This document shows positions 11,896 to 22,778 of a stretch of 64,000 nt of DNA, piece after piece; within the stretch, counting starts at the first letter, position 1, and every line of letters begins with the position of its first letter. Below the pieces are notes generated by a model. It saw only the letters and a program-made list of their open reading frames with translations, was not told the DNA's origin and ran no database searches. The translations under genes and the position numbers were made by a program. Origin of the DNA: Nothophaeocryptopus gaeumannii (Eukaryota; Ascomycota; Dothideomycetes; Mycosphaerellales; Mycosphaerellaceae); assembly GCA_031771865.1 (NCBI GenBank), contig JASISA010000001.1, positions 1,612,001 to 1,676,000 on the forward strand, written 5' to 3'.

Positions 11896-14800
11896 TTACG
11901 AAGTCGCGGCAACCTCACCACGGCCTCGTCCACCGCCTCCGCCGCGACCTCTACCCTCGCCACCGCCTCTACCGCCGCGAGGACCACCCCGGCCGCGTCC
12001 CCGCTGGTTCAAGTTGGTTGGCAGCGGAACATTGGTGTAGTTCTGGGGACGAAAGTTCGGGTTGTGTCGAACAACGCCATCGGTGGGATCACTGTGGTCC
12101 ACGATGGTGTAGCCTCCACGATTTCCGCCACGACCTCCACGAGGAGCGCCGTTTATCTGCCCGCCACGAGGGACAAAGCCAGGGGTTGTGCCGTTGAGGT
12201 TGCCCCTGCCATGAGATGGGCCGGCGTGGAAGGGAAGTGTGGTCTGCTGAAGGCCGCCACCACGACCGCGGCCTCCGCGTGGAGCGCCGTTCTGACCACG
12301 TGCGGCACTGTTCCAGCCGCCGCGGATCGGTGGAGGTGTGTTAGCGTTGATCAGCTGAGGACCTCCAGGCAGACCATAACTTGCAGCCATATTCGAACGA
12401 GCACCGACACGGAGAGGGGCGGAGGTGTTTTGCTGCACGCGATCCTTGGCAGCTTGAGACATTGCAACGCATTGGCGCTCTGTCAGATTGAGAACGGCGT
12501 TAGATGGGACAGTGCTTCCACGGAAAGGCGAGCAGCGGCCGTTGAGGGTTGTGCCGCTCATGAAGGTGGAGTCGAAGATAATGTCCAGCAGAGTATTCCT
12601 AGTAGTCCGCGTCTTGCCTACGACGGTGCCCCTCATAGCGATTGGTACGCGACCGGAGTCGAGAACATACACAACACGGTGGCCGAGACGGAACTTTTGG
12701 TGCTGAGTGCGGTATTCAGCTTCGGCAGGCTTGAGCAGCGCGTTGCGTGGGACGCCGCCGATTTTCTTGCCCTCGACAGCGTTTCCAGCAGCGTTGTTTG
12801 CATCAGCCGCCTGTTCAATGGCTGCCACTGTATCGCCGTCGAGCTGCTCGGCCTCGAGTGGCACGCGCTCGAATGACTTGGTTTCCACAGTCTTGAGCCA
12901 GGCGCCGATTTCCTTCATCTTGATCTTGGCCTGCTGTGGGTCGGGATAGAAAGCTGTATCCTCCCATCCATCTCCAGTAGGGTTGGCAGCAATGCGAGCC
13001 ACAAATTCCGGGAACTTGATCATGTATTGCTTGATGAGATCGATGGCCTTTGGCGAGTACTCCCACCCGCTGTCGGACCTGCGGCTGTACCCAAGGACCT
13101 TCTCCTTCTTCGCCTCAAACTTCAAGTTCAAGCCCAGATTGAGCTTCAGCCCGGACGAATTGACGTTGAAAGCGGAAGTCAACTTCGACAAGACCAGAGG
13201 ATGAAGCTGCAGTTGGCGTGCAACGTGGTAGGACGGCGTATACGGGTTGCGCATCTCTGCTTGACGAGCGATATCGAGACCAAACTCCGGCTCACGCGCT
13301 GCCAGCGTAGACACCCAAATGGCGGCCTTGTCGGCGCCAGGATGACCAGTGACTTCGAGAGGTCGGCCATAAGCCATTTCGCCCAGGAAGAAGGCACGTG
13401 TGCCAGTCGGAAAGTCCTCCTCGATCGGCAGAGCTTCCTTCTCTAAGAAACGCTGGTCCTCGCTGATGACATGGTCAACGATAGTCTGGGTGGCATAGTC
13501 TGTCTCGAAGCCCTGAATGGGCGCGTATTCCTTAACGGTGGCACCAGCATCAGTCTTGTGGAGACCAACAAGCGGGTCGATCTGGACCAAGCTCTCGACA
13601 GTACCGATAATGGTACCCAGACGCTTGCTGTAGTGCTTCTCAATGCGATCGGCTTTCTTCTTCCAGTCTTCAATGCCTCTGCCTGCGTGGGGTACCTGCA
13701 TGATGTTCTGCTCAGAAGCTGGCTGATTGGGGTCCGCCAGGTGATAAGTAAACATCTCATCGCTGACAGTCATGACCTTGCCTTCGTGCAAGAATGGGTA
13801 GCCAACGTGAACTGCCTTTCCAAGTCGGTTCCTGGCGAATGAAACGCCACCTTTCTCTTCACCTTCGATGAGTGTGACGACCATGCTCTCATTCCTGCTT
13901 TCCTGCTGAAAGACCGCGACACCGTGGAAGCCAAGCACTCCGGTGTGTGGAAGGGTGTCCAAGCTTGGGAAGCCAGCCAAGGCAGATTTGCCCATCTTAA
14001 CGCCGTCCATCAATCCAACGTAGTACTCCAAGCCGTCCATCGTAGGTAGCTCGAAGATGTTCTCGACAACCCGGCAATGCTCCAGATCAGGGAAGACGCC
14101 TGGAAGACTACTAGGGTATGTGTAGTCGACTTCTGGAGAGTATGTAAACTTCAAGCTCACACCGAAGTCGTTGCGTCTGCGCTCATCTTCGGTCAGCAAG
14201 TGGTCCTTTGTTGCCATTGCAGACAGCAACCGCTGTTCGTCAATGAACGGAATCTTGACGACGGCCTCCCATTCCATCTTCTTGCCATTCATGTCAAGTT
14301 CGAAGTCGCGGGGGTAAAAGTCGTAAATAGGGCTCTTCGGGTTGGTCATCAGATCCCAGTAACATTCCGGCACGATGGACTTGCTGCGGTCTGGGAGCAC
14401 ACCCATAAGCTGCTGGAATGGGCGGAATGGCTGACCAAGCTTGAAGTCCATATCAGCGCCGAGACCCTTAGAGACGTCGCTGATCATGGGCGAGTAGTGG
14501 TACTGGAAGTACCATGGCCAAGAAGCCACGCCGCGGTAGTAATAGTAGAGCACCCATTGGAGACCTTGGACGTAATTCTCCGTCAACTTGCGAAGTTCGT
14601 CCTCGTTCTCTAGGCCCCACCCAAACTTGCCCTTGTAGTATTCGTCCTTCCAATCCAAGAACTTCTTGTCGTACTTCTCTTGTGCTCGAAGCTGTGCGTC
14701 GTTTGCGGACATGTCCTCTACCTTCGCCTTGTCGTACTGCTTGAAGACCCGCAGCAGCGCGTTCTGTGCTTCTTCATCCTCTTCGTCGTCGTCATCATCC

Positions 14801-16238
14801 ATCTCGGGGCGCGGTGGGAAAGAGAGCTGCAGATGTCGATTGCCCTCCTCGTCGGCGATGCTCTGGCTCTGTAGACGTAGACTGCGTGCCAGTTGATCGA
14901 CAAAATCTCGATCAGCCGCTTTCAGAGTTGGCGGCATGTCCAATGGTGTATCCTCTCCTGATCCGTGGCGGCTGTTCACAAATTTCTTTACTGTGTGGTA
15001 CAATTCTTTCTGACCCGAGGTCATGGTTGTGATCGCTTTCTTCTTGCCTTTCTCCATAACATCCTCTTGACGAATAGTCTTGTCCTTCAGCCAGTTCGCA
15101 TCCTGGTTCTCGTGCTCGAAATGTCGGTACTCAATGTGGCTCAACTCATCCAAGAGAAGCTGCAATCGCTTGAGATTGATCTCACCGCCGTTGTTGATGT
15201 ATCCACCTGCCCTCGGCAAGATCCTCTTGTAGACATTAAACATCAGCGCTAACGCTCCTTCGTTGATATGCAAGTGCGGTAGGTTGGGAAGGAAATCGTT
15301 TCCGACAAAGAATGCCATAAGGATGAAGTCGTCGATGAAGCGCTCCATGTCGAAGGTGACACCAGATAGCGCGCCTGGCTCCTTCATATCTTGGAATTCC
15401 AGCTCCAGATACTCGCGAACAATGCAAAGGTGCAGAAGGAAGAAATTCTGGTGCTCAAGCTCCTGGCTCTTCACCTTGCTCGCGCGTCCAAACGTAACTT
15501 CCTCACGAAGCAGACAAAAGTGCGGGTCGTGCGACAGAAGACCAAGCATGATCAAGTCGGCATCCAACCCGTACAAGCAGTGTCGCACATTTGGGTCGTA
15601 GGCAGGCTGACTCTTTGCCTGCCGAATGTATTCCATAATCTTGTGCTCTCCCTCTCCTGGAACCTCATGACCAGACAGGACGATTTCGCATCCTTGCCAG
15701 TCCTGGTCCTCGCTGACCTTCTTCGCAATAAAGTACTTTAGCTGCTGCGTCAACCGCGCCATGAACTGGGTTCCGGGCGTGATACAGTTGGAATCGAAAG
15801 GCGCCTCCTTCGGAAGCTCATGGCCTTCAGCAAGAGCCTTGTCACGAGCTCTTTCAGCGTCTAAAGCGGTGCGAAAACGACGTGAACGCTGCTGGTTCAT
15901 CTTTGCTCGAGGAGCCACTCCATCGATGGCCATGAAGAACAGCTTCTGCGGCTTGATCTTGCCAAACAGGAACTCAATGTAGTTGAATATTTTGATGAAC
16001 ATCTCATCTTCGGAAAGTCGCGCTTTGGTGGCGGAGGCATTGTTGTCGTGGGTGCAATTATGAATGATACCATTCATATCAAGGTAGAGATTGTCGAACT
16101 CGGGGATGCGGTTTTCGGCGATCAGTTGGGAGATGGCCGGATATCGCTCTGAGAGCCAACGAAAGAATTTTGGGACACCTGGTCCACGTCAATACCTCTA
16201 TCATAGGCATTTCCTTCGCTATTTGCCTGCTTACCCAT
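11896..16238 (-). CDS. XRN1: XRN1/Kem1 cytoplasmic 5'-3' exoribonuclease
   Basis: Processive 5'-3' exoribonuclease of cytoplasmic mRNA decay, acting on decapped mRNAs. Two coding exons: a first exon of only four bases (16235-16238, ATGG), a 56-nt GTAAGC...CAG intron (16179-16234), then one exon of 4,283 bases. Splicing gives MGVPKFFRWLSERYPAISQL, exactly the family N-terminus, and a protein of 1,428 residues. Catalytic-core motifs are present: DMNGIIHNC, the acidic SGHEVPGEGEHKIMEYIR (about residue 170) and LYGLDADLIMLGLLSHD. The C-terminal ~170 residues are RGG/glycine-rich (GGRGRGGG, RGGPRGGRGGG), suggesting RNA or partner binding. The annotated TAA stop sits inside a GTAAGT donor, so a further 3' exon is possible. 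XRN1 is divergent from HAT2. Confidence 0.96.
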
Positions 16239-16656
16239 GATGGCAGCTGCTGTATTTCAAGACGAGCCGCGAGTGTCCGGCGTTCTCGCACCGCGAGTTT
16301 CGAATGGTGTAGGTGGCGGTGAGGGGGTTACGGGCGGACTTTCACACCGGAGTGTCTTGAAAAGAAAAGAAGAGGCGGCGGTGGTGGTGGAAGTGGAAGT
16401 CTATACATCAGAGAGTCGAACGGCCCGCACGGCCCGCCAATCCGCGAAATCGCGAGCAGTCACGTCGCGCTGGAGCTTCACTACGCGTCTCTGGGTCTAA
16501 TTCTATTCCAGAACCTGGTCTCTAGCATCCGCCCTTCTGCAACAACATCTTTTTCAATACACTCGGCCCGCATTAATTACCTGATCACCGAGGTGAAGCC
16601 GCCTGAACACAGACAGCTGCATCTTGCACAGACCTCTTGCGCTGTCACCTTCCAAT
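16239..16656. promoter_or_regulatory. Divergent promoter region between XRN1 and HAT2
   Basis: These 418 bases lie between two divergently transcribed genes and must carry both promoters. The half nearer HAT2 is pyrimidine-rich on the plus strand, as is common for fungal 5' leaders. No specific site is claimed. Confidence 0.45.
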
Positions 16657-18280
16657 ATGGACGACACTGGTAAGCTGGACTGAGAAGAGGACATATCTGA
16701 TACATTCACCACCTAAATTCCACCCTCTCCCCTCTCGTTCACTCCCTCTCCTCCCCTCAACACTTCACATGTCCGGACACCATCGCCGTCAGTCTCGCAT
16801 AGTACGCGAATTGCAGGGCGTCAAGGTCACCGGCCACTCCATCTTCAAGAACGACGACGTCGAATCTCTGAAGGACGCCGTTTCTGAGAGCGGCACAGTC
16901 GCGACTGTCGCCAGTGCGATCCAAGCCGCCTCTGCCACTGCACCATCTGTTACTTACTCTGAAGACCTTCGCTTACGAAACATGGACGCAGACATGACGG
17001 GCACGTCGACCGACGACCAAGAGGTCATCCAGAACAAGATCATCAACGAGGAGTACAAGATATGGAAGAAGAATAGCGTTTTTCTCTACGACATCATGTA
17101 CAGCCGCGCCCTCGACTGGCCCACCCTCACTACACAATGGCTGCCCGACGTCAAAGAGCTCCCCGGCAAGACCTCACGACAGCACCGCCTTCTTCTCGGC
17201 ACCCACACCTCAGGTCAAGCTCAAGACTACCTCCAGATCGCCCACATCAACCTCCCACAGCCGCCTGCAATGACCATGGCCGACTACAACCCCGCGAATG
17301 AAGAGCTAGGAGGCCATGGCGCCGCGAAAGAGCCAATCTTGTTCTCTGTCGTCCAGAAGATCGCGCACCCAGGTGAAGTCAACAAGGCTCGGTACCAGCC
17401 ACAAAACCCGAACATAATTGCAACTTGGGCCGCAAACAACAACGTCTACATCTGGGACCGCACAAGGCACCCATCTGTGCCTGGTCAAGACATCAAGCCC
17501 CAGGCCACTCTCAAAGGCCATTCTGCAGAGGGGTTTGCACTTGAGTGGAATCCATTCATGGATGGCCAGCTCATCACTGGTAGCGAAGACAAGACCGTCA
17601 AGCTCTGGGATCTGCAGCGTGACTTCTCAAAGGAGAACACCAACATCTCGCCTGCACGCACATTCACACAGCATTCCGCATATGTCAACGATGTGCAGTA
17701 TCATCCTCATCATGGCAAGAACCTCTTCGGCTCTGTCGCGGACGACCTGACCATGTGCCTGATGGACACCCGATCCGAATCAAACGCTCGACCTGCCATC
17801 CACTTCAAGAACGCACACACCGATGCAATCAACTCACTGTCCTTCCATCCCAAGCACGACAAACTCTTCGCCACTGGCTCGGCAGACAAGACTATCGGTA
17901 TTTTCGACCTGCGATTCCCAGAGCACGGCAAGATCCACAGCTTGGAGGGACACAAAGACGTCATTACCAAAGTCGATTGGCATCCCATGGACTCAGGCAT
18001 CATCGCATCGAGCTCGAATGACCGACGTATCATATTCTGGGATCTCTCCAAGGGCGGTGCGGAGCAGACGCCTGAGGATGCCGAGGATGGTCCACCAGAG
18101 ATGCTGTTCATGCATGGAGGCCACACCAACCGCGTGTCCGACTTCTCATGGAACCGCAATGATCCGTGGGTCATGTGCTCAACCGGCGAAGACAATCTCA
18201 TTCAATGCTGGCGTGCCAGCAGGCACTTGGTCGAGACTATGCCGCCAGGTGTGCACCGTAGGGAAGTCAGCGAGTCCTAG
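16657..18280 (+). CDS. HAT2: HAT2/MSI1/RBBP4 family WD40 histone chaperone subunit
   Basis: Nuclear WD40 protein that binds histone H4; members serve in type-B histone acetyltransferase, CAF-1, Rpd3 and PRC2-type complexes. The N-terminal helix motif INEEYKIWKKNSVFLYDIM and ALDWPTLTTQWLPD are diagnostic, followed by about six WD repeats (VNKARYQPQNPNIIATW, KGHSAEGFALEWNP, GSEDKTVKLWDL, THTDAINSLSFHP-like, GHKDVITKVDWHP, VMCSTGEDNLIQCW). My preferred model has a 13-nt first exon (16657-16669, MDDT+) and a 322-nt intron (16670-16991), giving 433 residues beginning MDDTDMTGTSTDD, the usual family length. The alternative is an unspliced start at 16769 (MSGHHRRQSR), because the frame stays open through the proposed intron; this would add a 74-residue leader. 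The family is certain; the 5' model is not. Confidence 0.93.
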
Positions 18281-18943
18281 AAGGCCGTCATGGGTTTAAT
18301 TGCAAGACAAGGTCGGAGAAAGTCTGGAAGTGAGAGTACGCTGACCGAGTTGGAATCGGCGTCGAGTACGTCGTCGGAAGCGGGATCAGGATCGGCGTCA
18401 GAATCAGTACACGACTCGGCAATAGACCTGGCATCAGAATCGGTAGCAGAGTCGGCATCAACTGAAGCGCTGAGCACCTTTGGTGAGAGTGAGGAAGAAC
18501 TGGAATGCTCAGAGAGCTCTGACAGTAGTGAATACGAGGCGGGGCGGAGGATACCGCATCATCAAGCTCAGAAGACTCAGAAGAGTCAGCTGGCTCTGGT
18601 CTCACCACAGAAAAGCTGGATCGATCGAGGCAAGGCTGGAATGGGACAACGCGCCGAAATAGATACTCTGAGACTCCATCAGAGGACTAAAGAAGGAGCA
18701 AATGAACGGAACGATTATAGGGCGCCCCAGCAGTTTCACGGTTCGCTAAAAAAAAGCGCAAGTACGAAGGCAGCGGTCACTATATTGAAATAGCAAAATA
18801 AGAATACTCTACGTGAACCGCCTCCCAGATCCTGAACCACAGCCCTTGATACCCGTGCCTCCATCCAAGTACAAGGTATAAGATATGCAGCTACTAAAAG
18901 TACGACTGCGGAGCAAGCCGATCCCATGCGTGCCACCCAAAGC
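18281..18943. repeat. Post-HAT2 region with degenerate Ser/Glu/Ala-coding repeats
   Basis: From about 18335 to 18475 the sequence cycles imperfectly through words such as GAATCGGTAGCAGAGTCGGCATC, giving open frames on both strands (Ser/Ala/Glu on plus, Ser/Asp/Ala on minus). A plus-strand frame of 167 codons begins only nine bases after the HAT2 stop (18290-18793). Its composition follows the repeat and it has no recognisable domain, so I regard it as HAT2 3' untranslated sequence or a low-complexity orphan, not a supported gene. A run of eight A residues lies near 18748. Confidence 0.45.
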
Positions 18944-20959
18944 CTACCGATTCTCATTGGCTCCGAAGGCCATAGTTGCTTCTACCTCACGACTTGTAGC
19001 ATGCTCCAGCGACTCCATCAACTCCTCGTAGGTCGGCACTTGCCAAAAAGGCATCTCTTCCATTGAGTTATGTGGAGGGTGGTCTGGGTTCAGCATGAAG
19101 TCTGATGCATCCGGATCCTCGAGAGAGTCGACAGCGGTCACGTCGGAGAGGCGACCAGGCTGTTCAATGGCGTTGCCTTGATCAGTCGTGTCAGGAGCGA
19201 AGGGGGCAGAGTCTGGACGCCGCTCGGGGAGGTGAAGGTCTGGTAGCTCATCGACTTGATGTTGATGCCATTGAGTCCCGGCGTTCAAGGAAGGGTCCCA
19301 CTGCACGCGACTTGGCTGGCCGTACGCCACCACGTCAGTTAGGCCAGAGTGTGATCCGGTCGTTTCTGAGTGCACACTCAGCAATGTTGCATGACTTTGG
19401 GAGCGACCCGGCATTGATGCTCGAGAGACGATTTGGCCAGGGACACCTTCGGACTTGGATACCGGCCGTTGTCTTTTGCTCGCAGCGTTTGGTTCTGTGA
19501 TCAATTCTGGATTATACTTCGCCATACTTCGCGCATACTCAACACGAGCACGGATCATAGCCTCTAGGACGGGTTCCAAGCCAGCTGTGTCGGAATCGTA
19601 CAAAGACCGCTTGGCATATGTCCACACCGTCTCCCCCTCGTCTGTGATGGCTTCATGATTGGCGCCATACTTCAGCAACAAGACCGTAATGGGGATCGAA
19701 CCGCGCTCAACCGCGAGATGGAGAGGCGACTCCCCTCTTTTGTTGGCTGTGTTGACGACTGCATGTCTGTCGTTGCTGCTTAGTATAATCTCCTCCACGC
19801 GCCTCACGGGAATGTCGTCCTCTGCCTTGTACCGACTGAGATACTTGCAGATCTTGGCGTCTTGTGCTGAATCAGAGGGTGAGAGAAAACCAGGCAAGAA
19901 CCGTGAGATGCATGTAGAGGTTGAGTTAATAGGCCTGATGGTCGAGAGTCGCCGCATGCTCATAATGCTACCAGTTGACTGATGCTTCAGGAATCTGATG
20001 AGACCTGGCGGGTTATTCATCTTCTCGTCGACGTCCTCAGGGCTGTGTAGCTGTCTTCGAGATGCAGATTTCCCAGGCAACCTGGTCTTAATTGTAGAGG
20101 CCCATCGTCCTTCAGGACTCTGTGTTGACTGAGAGCGTGTTGTGCCGTCGACCGGAGCGTGTAATACCACATGGGGTTCATTATTGTGCGCACCGTCGAC
20201 AGGCTGGGCCACAGCGACTTCATTGTATCGTTGTGGATTGTCGTTGGGCAACTTGCTCGAAGCATCCGACATCGACGGGCCAGAGTTGTTGTCGTGCTCT
20301 GTCTTCATCGATCGCATATCGTGGAAGGTGGCTCGCCGTTCGGCAGCAATTGTGGTCGCGTGCAGATTGTGCTTTCTGTATGCTTTGAAGGCGTTGAGAT
20401 GTTCTTGATGGCGCTTTCTGCGACCTTCCGGGCTTTTCAGTCGAGCTTCGTCAGGTGAGTATCCAAAGATCTCGTGCCAACGCTCTCGGCATGTTGATTC
20501 GCTACGTCTTCAATCAGATAGGATAATTATTGCTCAATAATGGGAACAATCATACCATGGTCCATCATTGCCGTCATTGCTCATAACGGCAGAAATGTCA
20601 TCAAATGTGACATCCGTGTGTATGATTAGTCGGATAAGGTTTTTGGTCTTTTGCTTGGTCCAGTTGTACCGCTTCCTTCCCGTCGCGGCAGCTTGCTGCG
20701 AGGTATGTGGAAGTGGAGGCTGACGATAGTCATCGAGTATGTTCTGTCCTTTCTCAAGCGTCCGAGCATTGTATCTCTTGCGCTTCGACAAACGAGCAGC
20801 TGCGTGTGGTGGCTGTCGCTCGCAAGGGATCGTGCTCACTGCACCCTGACCGCCACGTTGTGAGCCTGATGGCAATCGACGATGATCATTGCATTCTCCA
20901 TGGTCGTGAGCATTGACATTTCGATCGCTAGCATCGACCATCTTGGATTGATTTGCCAC
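18944..20959 (-). CDS. Myb/SANT-like plus ankyrin-repeat protein
   Basis: Two exons (20556-20959 and 18944-20501) joined by a 54-nt GTATGA...TAG intron give a 653-residue protein. The exon junction completes a Myb/SANT-like segment: KRYNWTKQKTKNLIRLI, TFDDISAVMS, then across the intron STCRERWHEIFGYSPDEAR, with spaced tryptophans and three predicted helices. A basic region follows (GRRKRHQEHLNAFKAYRKHN). Ankyrin-type repeats occur mid-protein (KRGESPLHLAVERGSIPITV, LLKYGANHEAITDEGETVW). The C-terminal third is Ser/Pro/Asp-rich and probably disordered. There is no signal peptide. The layout suggests a nuclear regulatory protein that binds DNA or chromatin and partners (inference). The ankyrin call is strong; the Myb-like call is moderate. 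Confidence 0.75.
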
Positions 20960-22767
20960 AGGCCAAGGAAAATTCTGGAGGCACGTCTTGCCCGAGAACC
21001 ATGGTAGATCCTATCCAGAATTAGAGATCATAGAATCCGTCCCTTTTAGTCTCTTGTCGTCAATTCCTGGAGCGGAGACCTAATTTAAAGTAGCATGGGA
21101 AAAAGTAGCATGGAAATGAAATACAGGCAGAACTTGAGGGCGTAAGTCATGAGACCTGTAAGCCTTGAGACGCCATGGGCAGATAGAAGGCGTCGGACAC
21201 AGCCTCATTCCATTCCTACCTTTCAGCAAGAAGTTGATGCATCTGCGGGGAGGCGAAATATTGGTGTCGGGTAGCAATGAAAAGATCTGAATGTGGATTC
21301 GCTGATACGGAGCGGTCTCCTGCAAGGCATCTGGTTGCCTTCGAAGACACCGGTTCCAGACGCAATCCGCGAACCATCAACACACCGTTCAAGACCTGTT
21401 GCTGCGTCGACACATAATGATGACGGAAAGAACACGCCGTCTCGCTGTATTTGGTTCGGACGAGGCAAATCGGCCCATGGGAGTTCGTATTGCCTTGATT
21501 CGCACTTCGCATTTTCGACTCCATGTATTTCTCACCTTGCCTTCGAATGGGATAAGTGAGCATATTGCATTTACTTGTGCGGCCACTCGTCGAGAAGATG
21601 GCGATCAATTTGCAGGCTTAGACGAAGAAAAGTCCAATTTCCTGTCAGCTATTCATCAGATGATCTGTGCCCAGCGAAGGATGGACAGAATATACTTCGC
21701 CTTCCGAGGGGCAGACCAGCGGATGACTCAGCCCCAGTCCAGGATGCGGTGGAGACTGGACTGGATCACCAGCACTTTCGCCCCGTTCCAAAAGCCGTTG
21801 ACGTTTGGGAGTTGCACGATGTTGTGAGTGGTGATCCATCGAGAAGGTCGGCTCAGCAGGCGGCACAATTACCGTGCGGAGCCACTGCGAGATGTGCAAA
21901 CGTGGGCCGCCACTAACTATCAACAAGAGCCTTGGCGGTCAGCCAACATAATCACTGTTGTATGCCTTTCACTGCCTTGGCAGACATGTTGCGTGGCGAA
22001 CTCATCAGTGAACATAGGGTTTGTGATTATGCATCTGCACTCCTGTGGCGAAGTCACAAGGTGAGATGCCGATGCCAGCCAAGCCTCCAACGATGGAGAG
22101 CTGCCAGTTTTCAATGGCAGGAGGTAGTGGTTTTTGCCGACATGATAACGATGTAGCGTCCGGGCTTGGAAGAAGCGCGTCGACAGTCCTTATCACGCTG
22201 GTGAGCCCAAACCGACATTTGAGGACGAGCTGCGTCAGATCGAGGGTCTTGAACGAGTTGTCATGAGGAGCGAAGGTGGTACGAAGTAACAGGAGCGTGT
22301 GGGCCTGGCGAGTCTTGCGTGGATGCGTCGTCTCTGCGCGTGTAGGATGCTTCCGATGCTACCGACGGTTGAGCAGCGCAGTTGAGGTTTTGCCAGAGGA
22401 CTTGAAGGGCCAAAAATTAGAATTCGCAGTGAGATGAAGGTGTAAAGGTCTCTAGAAGTAGGTCATCGCGTCAAGACGAGACGAAGGTAGACATCCTCGC
22501 ATGTTTTGATCATGTCGGTTCAACAATTATCCGCCTTGCGTCGCTTGTGATAAGGTTGATAAGGCGTCGGCAAGTTCCGACCAGGCGGTATTTGCTGGTG
22601 AGGCATGTGAAGTTCTACCTCCTCTTTACTCACTGGTGAACTTCATCTATTGTCTCAAACCTCACCTGGCTATGTCATCCAAAGCGTAACGGACTACAGC
22701 TTCGGCTGTATGTCCACATCGTCGTCACATGAGACGACACTGAGCCCGAACCGCCACCACAGCAGTC
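20960..22767. other. Intergenic and probable GCN2 5' leader, 1.8 kb
   Basis: Several overlapping frames of 80-140 codons are open on both strands between 21.2 and 21.9 kb, but none resembles a known protein and they overlap one another, so none is called. A TGACTCA heptamer lies at 21724-21730. The last 100 bases before GCN2 carry two upstream ATGs, listed separately. The long spacing is consistent with a long GCN2 promoter and leader. Confidence 0.45.
22672..22689 (+). promoter_or_regulatory. Candidate uORF1 of GCN2 (5 codons)
   Basis: ATG TCA TCC AAA GCG TAA lies 79 bases upstream of the GCN2 stop-proximal leader end, that is 96 bases before the GCN2 ATG. It counts as a uORF only if transcription starts upstream of 22672, which the sequence alone cannot show. 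Confidence 0.4.
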
Positions 22768-22778
22768 ATGGCCAGTAG
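22710..22778 (+). promoter_or_regulatory. Candidate overlapping uORF2 of GCN2 (22 codons)
   Basis: An ATG 58 bases upstream of the GCN2 start opens a +1-shifted frame of 22 codons that ends at a TAG inside the GCN2 coding sequence (22776-22778). Ribosomes initiating here would bypass the GCN2 start. The frame arithmetic is directly visible; regulatory use is inference. Confidence 0.45.

Noticed and set aside
11863..12876. A 337-codon plus-strand open frame opposite the XRN1 C-terminus
   Set aside because: It is antisense to the GC-rich RGG-coding region, which naturally lacks stops on the other strand; it has no family resemblance.
18290..18793. 167-codon Ser/Glu/Ala frame just after HAT2
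   Set aside because: Its openness follows from a degenerate repeat that is open on both strands; it begins nine bases after the HAT2 stop, inside the expected 3' UTR.
21724..21730. TGACTCA heptamer about 1 kb upstream of GCN2
   Set aside because: Seven-base matches are expected several times in 64 kb by chance; without the flanking A/T pair or clustering it is not evidence of Gcn4 control.
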